From: Thioalbus denitrificans
GTDB lineage: Bacteria > Pseudomonadota > Gammaproteobacteria > DSM-26407
Direction of reading: 5' to 3'
Assembly (NCBI RefSeq): GCF_003337735.1
Contig: NZ_QPJY01000002.1
Span: forward strand, 496,001 to 560,000
Length of the DNA stretch: 64,000 nucleotides
Of the stretch, positions 37,701-49,219 are shown piece by piece (the first letter of the stretch is position 1; every line of letters begins with the position of its first letter). Made by a program: the position numbers and the translations under genes. Below the pieces are notes generated by a model, which did not search any database, was not told the origin of the DNA, and saw only the letters and a program-made list of their open reading frames with translations.

Positions 37701-38730
37701 TGGCGAGCACGATGCGACGCCCGCCGTGGGGCGCGAACACGCGCTGCTGCTCGGCCGCCGAGAGGCGCGCGAACAGGGGCAGGATCTGGGTATGGGGGGG
37801 ATGGTGCTTGCGCAGCGCCTCGGCGGTCTCCCGGATTTCGCGCTCGCCGGCCAGGAATACCAGCGTGTCGCCCGGGCCGTGCCGGGCCGCCTCGTCCACC
37901 GCATCCAGGATTCCCTGCAGCTGGTCCCGGTCCCCGTCGGCGCCTTCGCCGCTGTAGAGGGGCCGGTAGCGGACCTCCACCGGGTAGGTGCGGCCCGACA
38001 CCTCCAGCACCGGCGCGCCGCCGAAAAAGCGCGAGAAACGCTGGGGATCGATGGTGGCCGAGGTGATGATCACCTTCAGATCGGGACGCCGCGGCAGCAG
38101 CTGCCGGATGTAGCCGAGCAGGAAGTCGATGTTGAGGCTGCGCTCGTGGGCCTCGTCGATGATGAGGGTGTCGTACTGCTCCAGGCGGCGGTCGCCCTGG
38201 GTCTCCGCCAGCAGGATGCCGTCGGTCATCAGCTTGATGTGGGTGTCGCCGCCGCCACGGTCGGTGAAGCGCACCTTGTAGCCCACCGCCTGCCCGAGCG
38301 GTGTGCCCAATTCGTCGGCAATCCGCTGGGCGACGTTGCGGGCGGCGATGCGGCGGGGCTGGGTGTGGCCTATCAGGCCGTCGACGCCGCGCCCCAGCTC
38401 GAGGCATATCTTCGGCAGCTGGGTGGTCTTGCCCGAGCCGGTCTCGCCGGCGATCACCACCACCTGGTGGTCGCGGATGGCGTCGGCGATGACGTCCCGC
38501 TGGGCGGATACCGGGAGTTCAGGGGGAAATTCGGGGACGGGCAGCGCGGCGCGGCGGCGTTCCCGGCGCGCCGCGGAGGCCCGGACCTCGGCTTCCAGCA
38601 CCGCCAGCTTGTCCATGCCCTCGCCCCGCTCCAGGAGCCTGCGGAGGCGGCCGCGCAGGCGGCGGCGGTCGGCGAGCATGCACCCATGCAGCTCCGCCTG
38701 CAGGATCTTGACGGCGTGGTGGAGGGTCAT
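34759..38730 (-). CDS. hrpA: ATP-dependent RNA helicase HrpA
   Basis: This 1323-residue DEAH-box helicase is close to the roughly 1300 residues of E. coli HrpA. The P-loop is in GETGSGKTTQLPK, the DEAH box in LIIDEAHERSLN, motif III in SATI, then the helicase C domain, HA2/OB-fold region and a long C-terminal extension (DUF3418). HrpA unwinds RNA and rescues stalled or collided ribosomes. ATG 38730 begins MTLHHAVK. It stands between yceD and ppiD on the minus strand. Confidence 0.95.
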   Translation of the reverse strand: MTLHHAVKILQAELHGCMLADRRRLRGRLRRLLERGEGMDKLAVLEAEVRASAARRERRRAALPVPEFPPELPVSAQRDVIADAIRDHQVVVIAGETGSGKTTQLPKICLELGRGVDGLIGHTQPRRIAARNVAQRIADELGTPLGQAVGYKVRFTDRGGGDTHIKLMTDGILLAETQGDRRLEQYDTLIIDEAHERSLNIDFLLGYIRQLLPRRPDLKVIITSATIDPQRFSRFFGGAPVLEVSGRTYPVEVRYRPLYSGEGADGDRDQLQGILDAVDEAARHGPGDTLVFLAGEREIRETAEALRKHHPPHTQILPLFARLSAAEQQRVFAPHGGRRIVLATNVAETSLTVPGIRYVVDPGTARISRYSVRSKVQGLLIEPISQASANQRKGRCGRISAGLCFRLYAEEDFLSRPEFTDPEILRTNLAAVILRMQALGLGDVERFPFLDAPDARAVNDGFRLLGELGALDGHRGLTPLGRQLARLPVDPRIGRMVLAGAERHCLEEVLIIASALSIQDPRERPLEAQQAADEAHKAFRHPESDFLGHVNLWRVYQEQKQHLSQNKLRRWCRDHFLSFLRMREWEDIHTQIFTLVREMGMRPNQVPAEYDAVHKALLSGLLDNVALRIDGGEGEGAEKSGRRRPPTQYQGARGTRLQIFPGSSLAARKPRWIVAAELVETQRVYARGVARVEPEWVEEVGAHLVRRNLFDPHWEKRPARVMAYERVSLYGLVLQPKRPVHYGPVAPDEAREIFIRAALVRGDYRTDAEFFAHNRALIEEVEGLESKSRRRDILVDEAVLYEFYDRQVPAGIHSGAQFEKWLRQAGRERPDLLHLSREYLMQHGAAGITEDSFPGTLEVEGLTLPLDYHFEPGHEADGVTVSVPAAALNQLRPEAFGWLVPGLLRDKVIALIKSLPKSLRRSFVPVPDFADACLERMEAGAGELTVALGTALAQMTGIRVPAEAWREAALPDHLRMRFRVLEGKRELASGRDLPALRDQLQGVARQSFRKASDRRFEREGIRSWDFGDLPEQVVLDSRGGLSGYPGLVDRGEAVDLRLFDTPQKAETASRHGLTRLFLLALGTDARRLAKGLPVSRAMCLHYTLAVRAEPPATVMLPADDPDLAPCEALRRDLLRAAAVEVFLGDAPLARDRQAFERRLEEGRRRLVETANRLAASTERALETYHGVAGRLAREPGPADAPAWADLREQLGALVYRGFAAVTPAESLRHLPRYLAAMERRLEKRALNPARDDQSMAEIRPLWEAWRRRAEVVAGEGRCDPALVAFRWALEELRVSLFAQELKTAQPVSLKRLRNRWAELECVD

Positions 38731-38807
38731 TTCAGGACGTGGACACCGGAACGGAACGGGCCGCCGGGCGGTCAGCGCGGCGGCCCGTCACGGCTGCGGC
38801 CCGTCGA

Positions 38808-40706
38808 TCAGAGATTGTCGCGCCGGATGACCACCTCGGCGTCGGCGCGAAGGGTTTCGTTGTAGTAGAGATAATCGTTGTCACCGAATCCACGCACCAG
38901 CTGCTGGGTGATCCGGCGCCGCTGCCCGGCGTCGGCGGCGGCCGGATCCCCGTCAACCACCCCGGTGAGCACCACCACGGCATAGTCGCCGTCGGGCAGG
39001 GGGACGCCATCGGTGGCCGAGGCGCCCGGCTGCGGACGGGGCATGGCGAACGCGGTGCGCAGGACGGCGGGATCCAGCTCCGGGGCGTTGCGGCCCACAG
39101 TGGCCGGAGGCTGCCACTTCAGCGAGTGCTCCGCGGCCGCGGCCTCCGGCGCCTGGCCGTCACGGATGGCGGTGAGCACCTGCTGTCCCAGCTCGCGTGC
39201 ACGCTCCTCGGCCCGCGCCTGCACCAGGGTCGCGCGGATATCCTCACGCACCGTCTCCAGGGGCTGGGGCGCGGAAGGACGGTGTTCCTGGACCCGGAGC
39301 ACGAGGTAGCGGTTGGCATCGAGCTCCAGCACCTCGCTGTTGTTTCCGTTCAGCACCTCGTCGCTGAAGGCGGCCTCGACTACCCGCGGATTCCCGGCGA
39401 TGCCGGTACCGCCCTCGCGCCCGAACCAGTCGGTGCCCTGCACGGACATGCCGAGCGCATCCGCCGCCGGCTGCAGGGAATCGGGCTGTTCATAGGCGAG
39501 GTTGGTCAGGGTTTCCGCCTTCTCGTAGAACTCGGTCTCGGCCTCGTGGCGCGCATAGTCGCGACGCACCTGGTCGAGCGCATCCTCGAAACTCTTGGTC
39601 GCGCCGGGGCGCACGTCCAGGAGCTTGATGATGTGGACACCAAAGGCGGTCTCCACGGGCTCCGAGATCTCGTCCGGCTGCAGGCCGTAGACCGCCTCCT
39701 CGAACGCCGGGTCCATGACACCGCGGCCGAAGAAACCGAGATCGCCCCCCTGGCCTGCGGAGCCGGGATCATCGGAGTTCGCCTGGGCCAGCGCGCCGAA
39801 ATCGGCGCCATCGCGCAGCTGTGCCAGCAGGTCCCCGGCCTTCTGCCGCGCCGCCGCCATGGCCTCCTCGTCTTTCGGGTCCGCCTGGATCAGGATATGG
39901 GCGGCACGGCGTGCGCCCTCGGTCCGGTAGCTGTCGAGGTGGGCCTCGTAGTACGCCTTCAGGGCCGCTTCGGTGGGCTGCAACTGCGCGGCGATGGAGT
40001 CGACCGACAGGTCCAGGTAACTCACCTTCACCTGTTCCTCGGTCACGTAACGATCGCGGTTGTCGTTGTAGTACTGCTCGATGTCCCCATCGCTGACGGT
40101 GATCCGGTCGGTGAAGCTGCCGGCGGCAACGGTCAGGAAACCCACCTGGCGCCGCTGATCGCGCAGACGCAGCGCGTCGTCCACCTCCAGCGGCGTGGCA
40201 AATTCGGTCACGGTGATTCCGGTCTCCACCTGGTCGGTGAGCATCCCGCTGCGCAGGCTCGCCTCGAAACCGGCCGGACTGTAGCCGCCGCCGCGCAGGC
40301 GCGACTCGTAGAGGGACTTGTTGAAGGCGCCGTTGCTCTGGAACTCGGACATGGCGTGGATCCGCGCCGCGAGCTGCTCGTCGCCGATGCGGAACCCGGC
40401 ATCGGCGGCGCCCTGCAGGAGCAGCTGGTTGCGGATGATGCCCTCGAGCACGCTCTCCCGCAGCATCTCCTCGCTCACCTGGCCCGAGTTGTTGCCGAGC
40501 AGAGCCTCGAACTGGCGGCGCTGCTGCTGGTAGAGCTGCTGGAACTCCCCCCGCTCCACTTCGGTGCCATTGATCTCCATCACGGTCACGGAGGCCCCGG
40601 AACCGAAATAGGAGTTGATACCCCAGAGCGCGAAGGGAATGCTGATCAAGATGACGATGGCCCAGGCGATCCAACCCTGCGCCTTCTCCCTGATATCCTG
40701 CAGCAT
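38808..40706 (-). CDS. ppiD: Membrane-anchored periplasmic peptidyl-prolyl isomerase PpiD
   Basis: The 632-residue protein has an N-terminal inner-membrane helix (IAWAIVILISIPFALWGINS) followed by a SurA-like N-terminal chaperone domain. A parvulin domain spans about residues 265-360 (RRAAHILIQAD, then QGGDLGFFGRG). PpiD assists folding of proteins leaving the Sec translocon. It follows hupB and two tRNA genes, the same lon-hup-ppiD order as in E. coli. Confidence 0.93.
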   Translation of the reverse strand: MLQDIREKAQGWIAWAIVILISIPFALWGINSYFGSGASVTVMEINGTEVERGEFQQLYQQQRRQFEALLGNNSGQVSEEMLRESVLEGIIRNQLLLQGAADAGFRIGDEQLAARIHAMSEFQSNGAFNKSLYESRLRGGGYSPAGFEASLRSGMLTDQVETGITVTEFATPLEVDDALRLRDQRRQVGFLTVAAGSFTDRITVSDGDIEQYYNDNRDRYVTEEQVKVSYLDLSVDSIAAQLQPTEAALKAYYEAHLDSYRTEGARRAAHILIQADPKDEEAMAAARQKAGDLLAQLRDGADFGALAQANSDDPGSAGQGGDLGFFGRGVMDPAFEEAVYGLQPDEISEPVETAFGVHIIKLLDVRPGATKSFEDALDQVRRDYARHEAETEFYEKAETLTNLAYEQPDSLQPAADALGMSVQGTDWFGREGGTGIAGNPRVVEAAFSDEVLNGNNSEVLELDANRYLVLRVQEHRPSAPQPLETVREDIRATLVQARAEERARELGQQVLTAIRDGQAPEAAAAEHSLKWQPPATVGRNAPELDPAVLRTAFAMPRPQPGASATDGVPLPDGDYAVVVLTGVVDGDPAAADAGQRRRITQQLVRGFGDNDYLYYNETLRADAEVVIRRDNL

Positions 40707-40796
40707 CTGATTATCCTCGTCCGGTCACAAGCGGCTCAGCGTAGCCAATTCGGGCGCCGGTGACAAACCGGCCAAACGCCAAGCAGGTGATGAAAT

Positions 40797-40830
40797 AAAA
40801 AAAGGGCGCACCCTCGCGGGTGCACCCTTT
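40797..40830 (-). terminator. Rho-independent terminator after tRNA-Asp
   Basis: Minus strand: a 13-bp stem (AAAGGGTGCACCC with GGGTGCGCCCTTT, one G-U pair) around GCGA, then a run of seven T. It closes the hupB-tRNA-Val-tRNA-Asp transcript before ppiD. Confidence 0.9.
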
Positions 40831-40837
40831 TCAGTGT

Positions 40838-40914
40838 TGGCGGAGTGGACGGGACTCGAACCCGCGACCCCCGGCGTGACAGGCCGGTATTCTAACCAAC
40901 TGAACTACCACTCC
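40838..40914 (-). tRNA. tRNA-Asp (anticodon GTC)
   Basis: A 77-base cloverleaf on the minus strand begins GGAGTGGTAGTTCAGTTGG, has anticodon loop CTGTCAC and ends with encoded CCA. It is close to E. coli tRNA-Asp. Confidence 0.96.
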
Positions 40915-40920
40915 GTAGAC

Positions 40921-40996
40921 TGGTGGGTGCTGAGGGGCTTGAACCCCCGACCCTCGCCTTGTAAGGGCGATGCTCTCCCAGCTGAGCTAAGCACCC
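40921..40996 (-). tRNA. tRNA-Val (anticodon TAC)
   Basis: A 76-base tRNA on the minus strand begins GGGTGCTTAGCTCAGCTGG, with anticodon loop CTTACAA and encoded CCA. It starts 12 bp after hupB and is probably cotranscribed with hupB and tRNA-Asp. Confidence 0.96.
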
Positions 40997-41008
40997 AAGG
41001 AAGGCGCG

Positions 41009-41281
41009 TTAGTTTACTGCATCCTTGAGTGCCTTGCCAGCCTTGAAAGCCGGAATCCGCGCGGCCTGGATCTCGATATTCTCGCCGGTCTGCGGGTTGC
41101 GGCCGGTCCGCGCGGCGCGTTCGCGCACGGAGAAGGTACCGAAGCCAACCAGACTGACCTGCTCACCCCGCTGCAGAGCGGTGGTGATGGCGGAGACCAT
41201 GGCATCCACTGCACGACCGGCGGCGGCTTTGGAGACGTCGGCTTCAGCGGCGATCGCATCAACGAGTTCGGACTTGTTCAC
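41009..41281 (-). CDS. hupB: DNA-binding protein HU (HupB type)
   Basis: This 90-residue nucleoid protein contains [19 protein letters not shown], the beta-arm that wraps and bends DNA. The start is GTG 41281, behind GAGGGGGG and matching the MNKSEL start of other HU proteins. A strong promoter lies upstream (41348-41377). It follows lon as in E. coli but with an unusually long gap. Confidence 0.96.
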   Translation of the reverse strand: MNKSELVDAIAAEADVSKAAAGRAVDAMVSAITTALQRGEQVSLVGFGTFSVRERAARTGRNPQTGENIEIQAARIPAFKAGKALKDAVN

Positions 41282-41347
41282 AGGTGTTCCCCCCCTCAAG
41301 TTCGTCGTGCTTTCCGGCGGTGTGGGATGCCTCCGCGGGAGGCGCAA

Positions 41348-41377
41348 TTTATACCAACAGGCCCACAAAGCCGTCAA
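41348..41377 (-). promoter_or_regulatory. hupB promoter
   Basis: Minus strand: TTGACG (41372-41377), an 18-bp spacer and TATAAA (41348-41353), about 65 bp before the GTG start. Confidence 0.7.
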
Positions 41378-41974
41378 GCGGATAGTCGAAAATATTTCAC
41401 TCAGACCCGGAAAAACACGGGGTGGCGCGAATAGCGGACCACTCCGCGGCAACCGATCCTGGGCAGCAGACCGTTTACCCTGCAGGAAATGCAAGACTGC
41501 GAGCCTCGGGTACGGCACCTGCTGCTACTGCACCGGCGGCAACCGCCCCTGGTTCAGAATCCACTGATTCGGAAGCACGACGCGCGAGCCACCGCTGATG
41601 GCTTGCCCGTGGAAGTACTGTGACGCCGTACCGATGAACCTGTGGAACTCGTGCTGTCGAAGCGCCGGACGGCTGCCCACCCGGACAGCGGCACACCGGG
41701 TGATACTACGTCAGCGGAACGCACCTGTTAAGGTCCGATCGCCTCTTTTGTGAATTTCGGCTCTCAATGAACCGCCGACAGGCTTCCCGGCGACCGTTCC
41801 GGCAGTCGGAAAACCCGTTGCCGCACCGGGAGCCGGCCTGCGCCCTGGCCGCGCCACCGGACATGACAGGGCCGTGCGCTCACGCGCGGCCGACCGGATC
41901 CGCCGGCGACCGACACGGGATCGCCTGTTGACGGCGTGAGAGACCCTTCCCCAAACGCGGAACCAGCCGCACAG
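41378..41974 (-). other. Unassigned 600-bp region between lon and the hupB promoter
   Basis: No recognisable gene, terminator or tRNA is seen. A protein-like frame at 41525-41680 (minus) is listed separately. The stretch is G+C-rich but lacks the strong codon bias of its neighbours. It might hold a small RNA or a decayed gene. Confidence 0.4.
41525..41680 (-). CDS. Possible small protein or gene remnant, 51 residues
   Basis: A GTG-started frame reads VGSRPALRQHEF, then FIGTASQYFHGQAISGG and NQWILNQGRLPPVQ before TAG. The composition is varied and protein-like, unlike the Ala/Arg-rich chance frames around it. No Shine-Dalgarno is evident, and I do not recognise the family. It could be the tail of a decayed gene. 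Confidence 0.25.
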   Translation of the reverse strand: MGSRPALRQHEFHRFIGTASQYFHGQAISGGSRVVLPNQWILNQGRLPPVQ

Positions 41975-44407
<2,433 letters not shown>

Positions 44408-44485
44408 ATTGGAGTACCTCGTTGGCTGGGGACCTGACGGGCCCGAATCTGCGTCCCAGGAAACACCCTAGTGTCGCACTGGGTT

Positions 44486-44517
44486 ATTATATGCGGACCG
44501 CGGTAGTGGATTTCAAG
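44486..44517 (-). promoter_or_regulatory. lon promoter with sigma-32 and sigma-70-like elements
   Basis: Minus strand: CTTGAAA (44511-44517), 14 bases, then CCGCATAT (44489-44496), matching the sigma-32 consensus CTTGAAA/CCCCATNT at all but one defined position. An overlapping TATAAT (44486-44491) stands 19 bases from TTGAAA and could serve sigma-70 at low level. Confidence 0.75.
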
Positions 44518-44582
44518 TACAGCGGGAGGATATTTCTGCCCGGAACCGGTTGTTGGCCGTTCCGGCCCGGGCGAACCCGCGT

Positions 44583-44611
44583 GCCGGGCGGGAGGACCCT
44601 CCCCGCCCGGC
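44583..44611 (-). terminator. Hairpin after clpX
   Basis: GCCGGGCGGG pairs perfectly with CCCGCCCGGC around a 9-base loop, 9 bp past the clpX stop on the minus strand. No T-run is present, so termination may be partial. Confidence 0.5.
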
Positions 44612-44620
44612 CCGCCGGTC

Positions 44621-45907
44621 TCAGCTCTTGTCGGATGCGAGGCGCTGGGGTGTCTCGGTGTTCTCGTAGATCAGCAGGGGTTCCGACTCACCCTGGATGA
44701 CCGACTCGTCCAGCACCACCTTGGTCAACCCTTCCACGGAGGGAATGTCGTACATGGTGTCGAGGAGTGCGCCTTCCACGATGGAGCGCAGGCCGCGGGC
44801 ACCGGTCTTGCGCTCCATGGCCTTGCGGGCAATGGCGCGCAGGGCATCCTCGCGGAACTCCAGCTCCACGTCGTCCATCTCGAACAGGCGTGAATACTGC
44901 TTGGTCAGGGCGTTCTTGGGCTCGGTGAGAATCTTCATCAGCGCCGCCTCGTCCAGCTCCTCCAGGGTCGCCACCACCGGCAGGCGGCCGACGAACTCCG
45001 GAATGAGGCCGTACTTGATGAGGTCCTCCGGCTCCACGTCGCGGAGCGTCTCGCTGATGCTGCGCTTGTCGTCCCGCGGCCGCACTTCGGCGGAGAAACC
45101 GATCCCGCCCTTCTCCGACCGGCCGCGGATAATCTTCTCCAGGCCGGCGAAGGCCCCGCCGCAGATGAACAGGATGTTGGAGGTGTCCACCTGCAGGAAC
45201 TCCTGCTGGGGATGCTTGCGCCCCCCCTGGGGCGGCACCGAGGCCACCGTGCCCTCGATGAGCTTCAGCAGCGCCTGCTGCACCCCCTCGCCCGAGACGT
45301 CGCGGGTGATGGAGGGGTTGTCCGACTTGCGCGAGATCTTGTCGATCTCGTCTATATAGACAATGCCGGTCTGGGCCTTGTCCACATCGTAGTCGCACTT
45401 CTGCAGCAGCTTCTGGATGATGTTCTCGACGTCCTCACCCACGTAGCCGGCCTCGGTGAGGGTGGTTGCGTCGGCGATGGTGAAGGGCACGTTGAGCAGC
45501 CGGGCGAGGGTCTCCGCCAGCAGCGTCTTGCCGCAGCCGGTGGGGCCGATGAGCAGGATGTTGCTCTTGGCCAGTTCCACGTCCTCGCGATTGACCTTCG
45601 TGCGCAGGCGCTTGTAGTGGTTGTAGACCGCCACGGAAAGAACGCGCTTCGCATGCCCCTGGCCGATCACGTACTCGTCCAGGATCGTGTGGATTTCGTG
45701 GGGGGTGGGCAGCTTGTCGCCCTTGCCCTGGGTGGCGTGCTCCTGCACCTCCTCGCGGATGATGTCGTTGCACAGCTCCACGCACTCATCGCAGATGAAC
45801 ACGGAAGGACCGGCGATCAGCTTACGCACCTCGTGCTGACTTTTGCCGCAGAACGAGCAGTACAGAAGCTTTCCGCCGTCGTCCCGGGTGTTCTGATCGT
45901 TACTCAT
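44621..45907 (-). CDS. clpX: Clp protease ATPase subunit ClpX
   Basis: The 428-residue unfoldase has an N-terminal four-Cys zinc finger (CSFCGKSQ and CDECVELC), Walker [13 protein letters not shown], and Walker B in [10 protein letters not shown]. It recognises tagged proteins and feeds them to ClpP. It lies 150 bp after clpP. A TTGACA element about 45 bp upstream of the ATG may give it its own promoter. Confidence 0.97.
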   Translation of the reverse strand: MSNDQNTRDDGGKLLYCSFCGKSQHEVRKLIAGPSVFICDECVELCNDIIREEVQEHATQGKGDKLPTPHEIHTILDEYVIGQGHAKRVLSVAVYNHYKRLRTKVNREDVELAKSNILLIGPTGCGKTLLAETLARLLNVPFTIADATTLTEAGYVGEDVENIIQKLLQKCDYDVDKAQTGIVYIDEIDKISRKSDNPSITRDVSGEGVQQALLKLIEGTVASVPPQGGRKHPQQEFLQVDTSNILFICGGAFAGLEKIIRGRSEKGGIGFSAEVRPRDDKRSISETLRDVEPEDLIKYGLIPEFVGRLPVVATLEELDEAALMKILTEPKNALTKQYSRLFEMDDVELEFREDALRAIARKAMERKTGARGLRSIVEGALLDTMYDIPSVEGLTKVVLDESVIQGESEPLLIYENTETPQRLASDKS

Positions 45908-45917
45908 AACCCCACCT

Positions 45918-45945
45918 CACCTGGTAATGCGCATCCTTCCAGGTG
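45918..45945 (-). promoter_or_regulatory. Inverted repeat just upstream of clpX
   Basis: CACCTGG and CCAGGTG flank 14 bases, ending 10 bp before the clpX ATG. TTGACA overlaps its upstream side. It may be an operator or an mRNA hairpin near the ribosome site. Confidence 0.3.
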
Positions 45946-46057
45946 TCAAGATGCAGACAAATGCGCAGATTTGCAACCCTACGGAGCCTGGGTGCTCAAG
46001 CCGACGGCCGAGGCCCGGAATGTATCAGACATCGGCCGTGTTTCGTGGTTCCGGCGT

Positions 46058-46684
46058 CTACTCGTCCTTGCCCCTGGCCGGGGTCCCGCGCTGGGTCAGG
46101 ACCGAGTCGATCAGGCCGTAGGCGACGGCATCATCCCCGCTCATGAAATTGTCGCGATCGGTATCCACGCGAATCTTGTCCAGGGGCTGCCCGGTGTGGT
46201 TGGCAAGAATCTTGTTCAGGCGGTCCCGGGTCTGGAGCATCTCGCGGGCATGGATCTCGATATCCGAGGCCTGGCCCTGCACCCCGCCCAGGGGCTGGTG
46301 GATCATGATGCGCGAATGCGGCAGGGCGTGGCGCTTGCCCGCCGCTCCCGCGGTGAGCAGCAGCGCCCCCATGCTCGCCGCCTGCCCGATGCACATGGTG
46401 CTCACGTCGGGCTTGATGAACTGCATGGTGTCATAGATGGCCAGCCCGGCGCTGACGGAGCCCCCCGGCGAATTGATGTAGAGGTGGATATCCTTGTCCG
46501 GATTCTCCGACTCGAGAAACAGGAGCTGGGCCACCACCAGGTTGGCCATGTAGTCCTCCACCGGCCCCACCAGGAACACCACCCGCTCCTTCAGCAGGCG
46601 CGAGTAGATATCGTAGGCCCGTTCACCGCGGGCCGACTGCTCCACCACCATGGGCACCAGGTTCAGGGCTTGAATGTCGGACAT
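46058..46684 (-). CDS. clpP: ATP-dependent Clp protease proteolytic subunit
   Basis: This 208-residue serine protease has the catalytic Ser in [11 protein letters not shown], the His in [12 protein letters not shown] and an Asp near [12 protein letters not shown] 46684 gives the typical [15 protein letters not shown] start without a long propeptide. It forms the barrel that degrades substrates unfolded by ClpX, encoded next. Confidence 0.97.
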   Translation of the reverse strand: MSDIQALNLVPMVVEQSARGERAYDIYSRLLKERVVFLVGPVEDYMANLVVAQLLFLESENPDKDIHLYINSPGGSVSAGLAIYDTMQFIKPDVSTMCIGQAASMGALLLTAGAAGKRHALPHSRIMIHQPLGGVQGQASDIEIHAREMLQTRDRLNKILANHTGQPLDKIRVDTDRDNFMSGDDAVAYGLIDSVLTQRGTPARGKDE

Positions 46685-46796
46685 GTAAGTTCCTCTGTGC
46701 GGACTGTGCGAAGCGGCCTGTGAATCGACCCGGAGCCCCTGCAACGGTGGCTGCCGGTATGCTGCGCCACCCCCGAGGGTGGCCAGCACCAGCTTA

Positions 46797-48095
46797 TCAG
46801 GCCCCTTCACCCACTTTCATCAACTCGTTGAACGGGGTTTCTTTCTCCGTGACCTGGGCCTGGCCCAGGATCCAGTCCACCACCTGGTCCTCGAGCACCA
46901 CCGACTCCAGCTCGGACATCTGGTCCTTGCGGCTGTAGTACCACTTGACCACCTGCTCCGGGTCCTCGTAGGCCGCCGCGATGTTCTCGATGGTGCTGCG
47001 CAGGCGCTCCGGATCCACCTTCATCTGGTTGGCCTGGATGATTTCGGCCAGGATGAGCCCCAGCTTGATGCGCCGCTCCGCCTGGTCGGTGAACATCTCG
47101 TCGGGGAGCTTCATGTCCGCGCCACCGCCGAACTGCATCCGCGCCTGCTCCTGGAGACGGCTGATCTCCTCGGTGATCAGCGCCTTCGGAATCTCGATGG
47201 GATTGGCCTCGATGAGTCCGTCCATCACCTGGTTCTTGACCGTGTTCTTGATCGTCTGGTCCAGTTCGCGCTGCATGTTCTCGCGCACCTGCTCGCGCAG
47301 GCTGTCCAGATCGCCGTCGGCGACCCCGAAGGACCTGGCGAACTCCGCGTCGACCTCCGGCAGTTTCGGCTCCTCCACGGCGGTGAGCCTGACCTTGAAC
47401 CGGACCGGCTTGCCCGCCACTTCCTGGGCCGGATAATCCTCGGGGAACTGGAGATCCAGGGTGCGCTCCTCGCCGGCCGCGGCGCCCAGCATCCCCTCCT
47501 CGAACCCGGGGATGAAGCGGCCGCTGCCGAGCACCAGCCTGGCGCCCTCGGCCTTGTTGCCCTGGAAACCCTCGCCGTCGATGGTGCCCTCGAAATCCAT
47601 CACCAGCTGATCACCATCCTGCGCCGGACGCTCCACGGCCTCCCAGGTGGTGCGCTGCTTGCGCAGGGTCTCGATCATGCGGTCGACGTCGGCCGCCTCG
47701 ATGCCGGTGACGGGACGCTCGACCTTGATCTGGTCCATGCCGGCCAGCGTGAGCTCGGGATAGACCTCGAACACCGCCGTGTAGGCCAGCGACTTGCCCG
47801 GCTCCATGCTGGTGGGCTCGATCTCGGGACGGCCGGCGGGGCGGAGCTTCTCCTGGCTGATGGCCTCGTAGAAGCTCGACTGCAGCACCTCGCCGATGAC
47901 CTCGTGCCGGATCTGCTCCCCGAAGCGGTTCTGGACCACCTTCATGGGCACCTTGCCGGGACGGAAGCCATCCAGGCGCACGCTGCCGGCCATTTTCTTC
48001 AGGCGCTGCTGCACTTCGCTGTCGATCCGCTCCGCGGGAACCTCCACGGACAGGCGACGTTCAAGACCCTCGGTCGTTTCCACTGAAACCTGCAT
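46797..48095 (-). CDS. tig: Trigger factor
   Basis: The 432-residue ribosome-bound chaperone starts [20 protein letters not shown]. The ribosome signature is seen as [12 protein letters not shown] near residue 40; the FKBP-type isomerase domain (about 160-240) and C-terminal arms follow. It is first of the tig-clpP-clpX-lon series. ATG 48095 is preferred over an upstream TTG because it gives the canonical N-terminus. Confidence 0.96.
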   Translation of the reverse strand: MQVSVETTEGLERRLSVEVPAERIDSEVQQRLKKMAGSVRLDGFRPGKVPMKVVQNRFGEQIRHEVIGEVLQSSFYEAISQEKLRPAGRPEIEPTSMEPGKSLAYTAVFEVYPELTLAGMDQIKVERPVTGIEAADVDRMIETLRKQRTTWEAVERPAQDGDQLVMDFEGTIDGEGFQGNKAEGARLVLGSGRFIPGFEEGMLGAAAGEERTLDLQFPEDYPAQEVAGKPVRFKVRLTAVEEPKLPEVDAEFARSFGVADGDLDSLREQVRENMQRELDQTIKNTVKNQVMDGLIEANPIEIPKALITEEISRLQEQARMQFGGGADMKLPDEMFTDQAERRIKLGLILAEIIQANQMKVDPERLRSTIENIAAAYEDPEQVVKWYYSRKDQMSELESVVLEDQVVDWILGQAQVTEKETPFNELMKVGEGA

Positions 48096-48207
48096 GTCTC
48101 CACTCCAATCAACGGCATGGCCGGCACACCGTGTCGTTCTCAAAGATTCATGGGGAGGCCGTCCGGATCCACGGCGGCCGCTGGCCGCGCGCCCATCAGG
48201 CCTGAAC

Positions 48208-48292
<85 letters not shown>

Positions 48293-48485
48293 CTGATTTC
48301 CACGGCAATCGCGATAGTATACTAACGCAGACCCTGCCAAAGCCACCTTCAGAAACCACCGGCCGGCCCGGCCTCCGGGCGCGCCGCGCCATGATCCGCA
48401 GCCGCCGTGAAGCCACCCCGACGCGGCTCCGCCAGCGCCCGTTTCTGCCGCAATGGGACCGCGACGGGCACAACCCGGCCATGGC

Positions 48486-48514
48486 AAAAAAAAACCCGGC
48501 GAGTGGCCGGGTTT
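48486..48514 (-). terminator. Rho-independent terminator of the tRNA operon
   Basis: Minus strand: AAACCCGGC, loop CACTC, GCCGGGTTT, then a long T-run (nine A on the plus strand at 48486-48494). It starts 11 bp after tRNA-Lys. Confidence 0.93.
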
Positions 48515-48524
48515 GCGGTCTGTT

Positions 48525-48600
<76 letters not shown>

Positions 48601-48668
48601 GCGGAACACTATTGCAACAGTTTTTCACAACCGGGTGCCCTACTCAACACCCTCGCACTGCAAACAAC

Positions 48669-48745
48669 TGGGGTGAGCGATGGGGCTCGAACCCACGACC
48701 ACCGGATCCACAATCCGGGGCTCTGCCAACTGAGCTACGCTCACC
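48669..48745 (-). tRNA. tRNA-His (anticodon GTG)
   Basis: A tRNA on the minus strand, GGTGAGCGTAGCTCAGTTGG, with anticodon loop TTGTGGA. The extra 5' G (G-1) opposite a discriminator C, the identity element for HisRS, is encoded at 48745. CCA is encoded. Confidence 0.95.
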
Positions 48746-48780
48746 ATAAAACCTGTCGTCACACCAGCCGGCCAGTTGTC

Positions 48781-48857
48781 TGGCACGCCCGGCAGGACTC
48801 GAACCTGCTACCCTCGGCTTAGAAGGCCGATGCTCTATCCGGATGAGCTACGGGCGC
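48781..48857 (-). tRNA. tRNA-Arg (anticodon TCT)
   Basis: A 77-base tRNA on the minus strand begins GCGCCCGTAGCTCATCCGG, with anticodon loop CTTCTAA and encoded CCA. It reads the AGA/AGG codons. Confidence 0.95.
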
Positions 48858-48916
48858 ATGGTTGAAACCTTCTGTACACACCACCACGCGACCGCCGGTG
48901 CGCCTGCACAGGAAAC

Positions 48917-48993
48917 TGGTCGGGGTAGAGGGATTTGAACCCCCGACTCCCTGCTCCCAAAGCAGGTGCGCTACCAGGCTGCGCTATACCCCG
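48917..48993 (-). tRNA. tRNA-Pro (anticodon TGG)
   Basis: A 77-base tRNA on the minus strand begins CGGGGTATAGCGCAGCCTGG, with anticodon loop TTTGGGA and encoded CCA. It is first of the tRNA operon. Confidence 0.95.
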
Positions 48994-49059
48994 TGAACAC
49001 ACCGCAACCAGAGCGTTCTGCGGGACCGTACCAACCGACCCCGCTCAGGAAGGTTGCGA

Positions 49060-49088
49060 ATGATACGCGCCACGAACGGCCCCGTCAA
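49060..49088 (-). promoter_or_regulatory. Promoter of the Pro-Arg-His-Lys tRNA operon
   Basis: Minus strand: TTGACG (49083-49088), a 17-bp spacer and TATCAT (49060-49065), about 66 bp before tRNA-Pro. Confidence 0.7.
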
Positions 49089-49219
49089 TCATTCTGCCAC
49101 CAACCCGCCGCCGGCGGGGGGCACCCCGACCTGGCGTGACGAAACCCCGTCTTGCGTGAGATAATTTTAAACTTTTCTTGTCCACGAATACACAACCATC
49201 CACCACGAATATTGCTTCG

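Noticed and set aside
35428-38865. Long plus-strand open frame opposite hrpA
   Set aside because: Same shadow effect. The minus strand carries the full HrpA helicase motifs.
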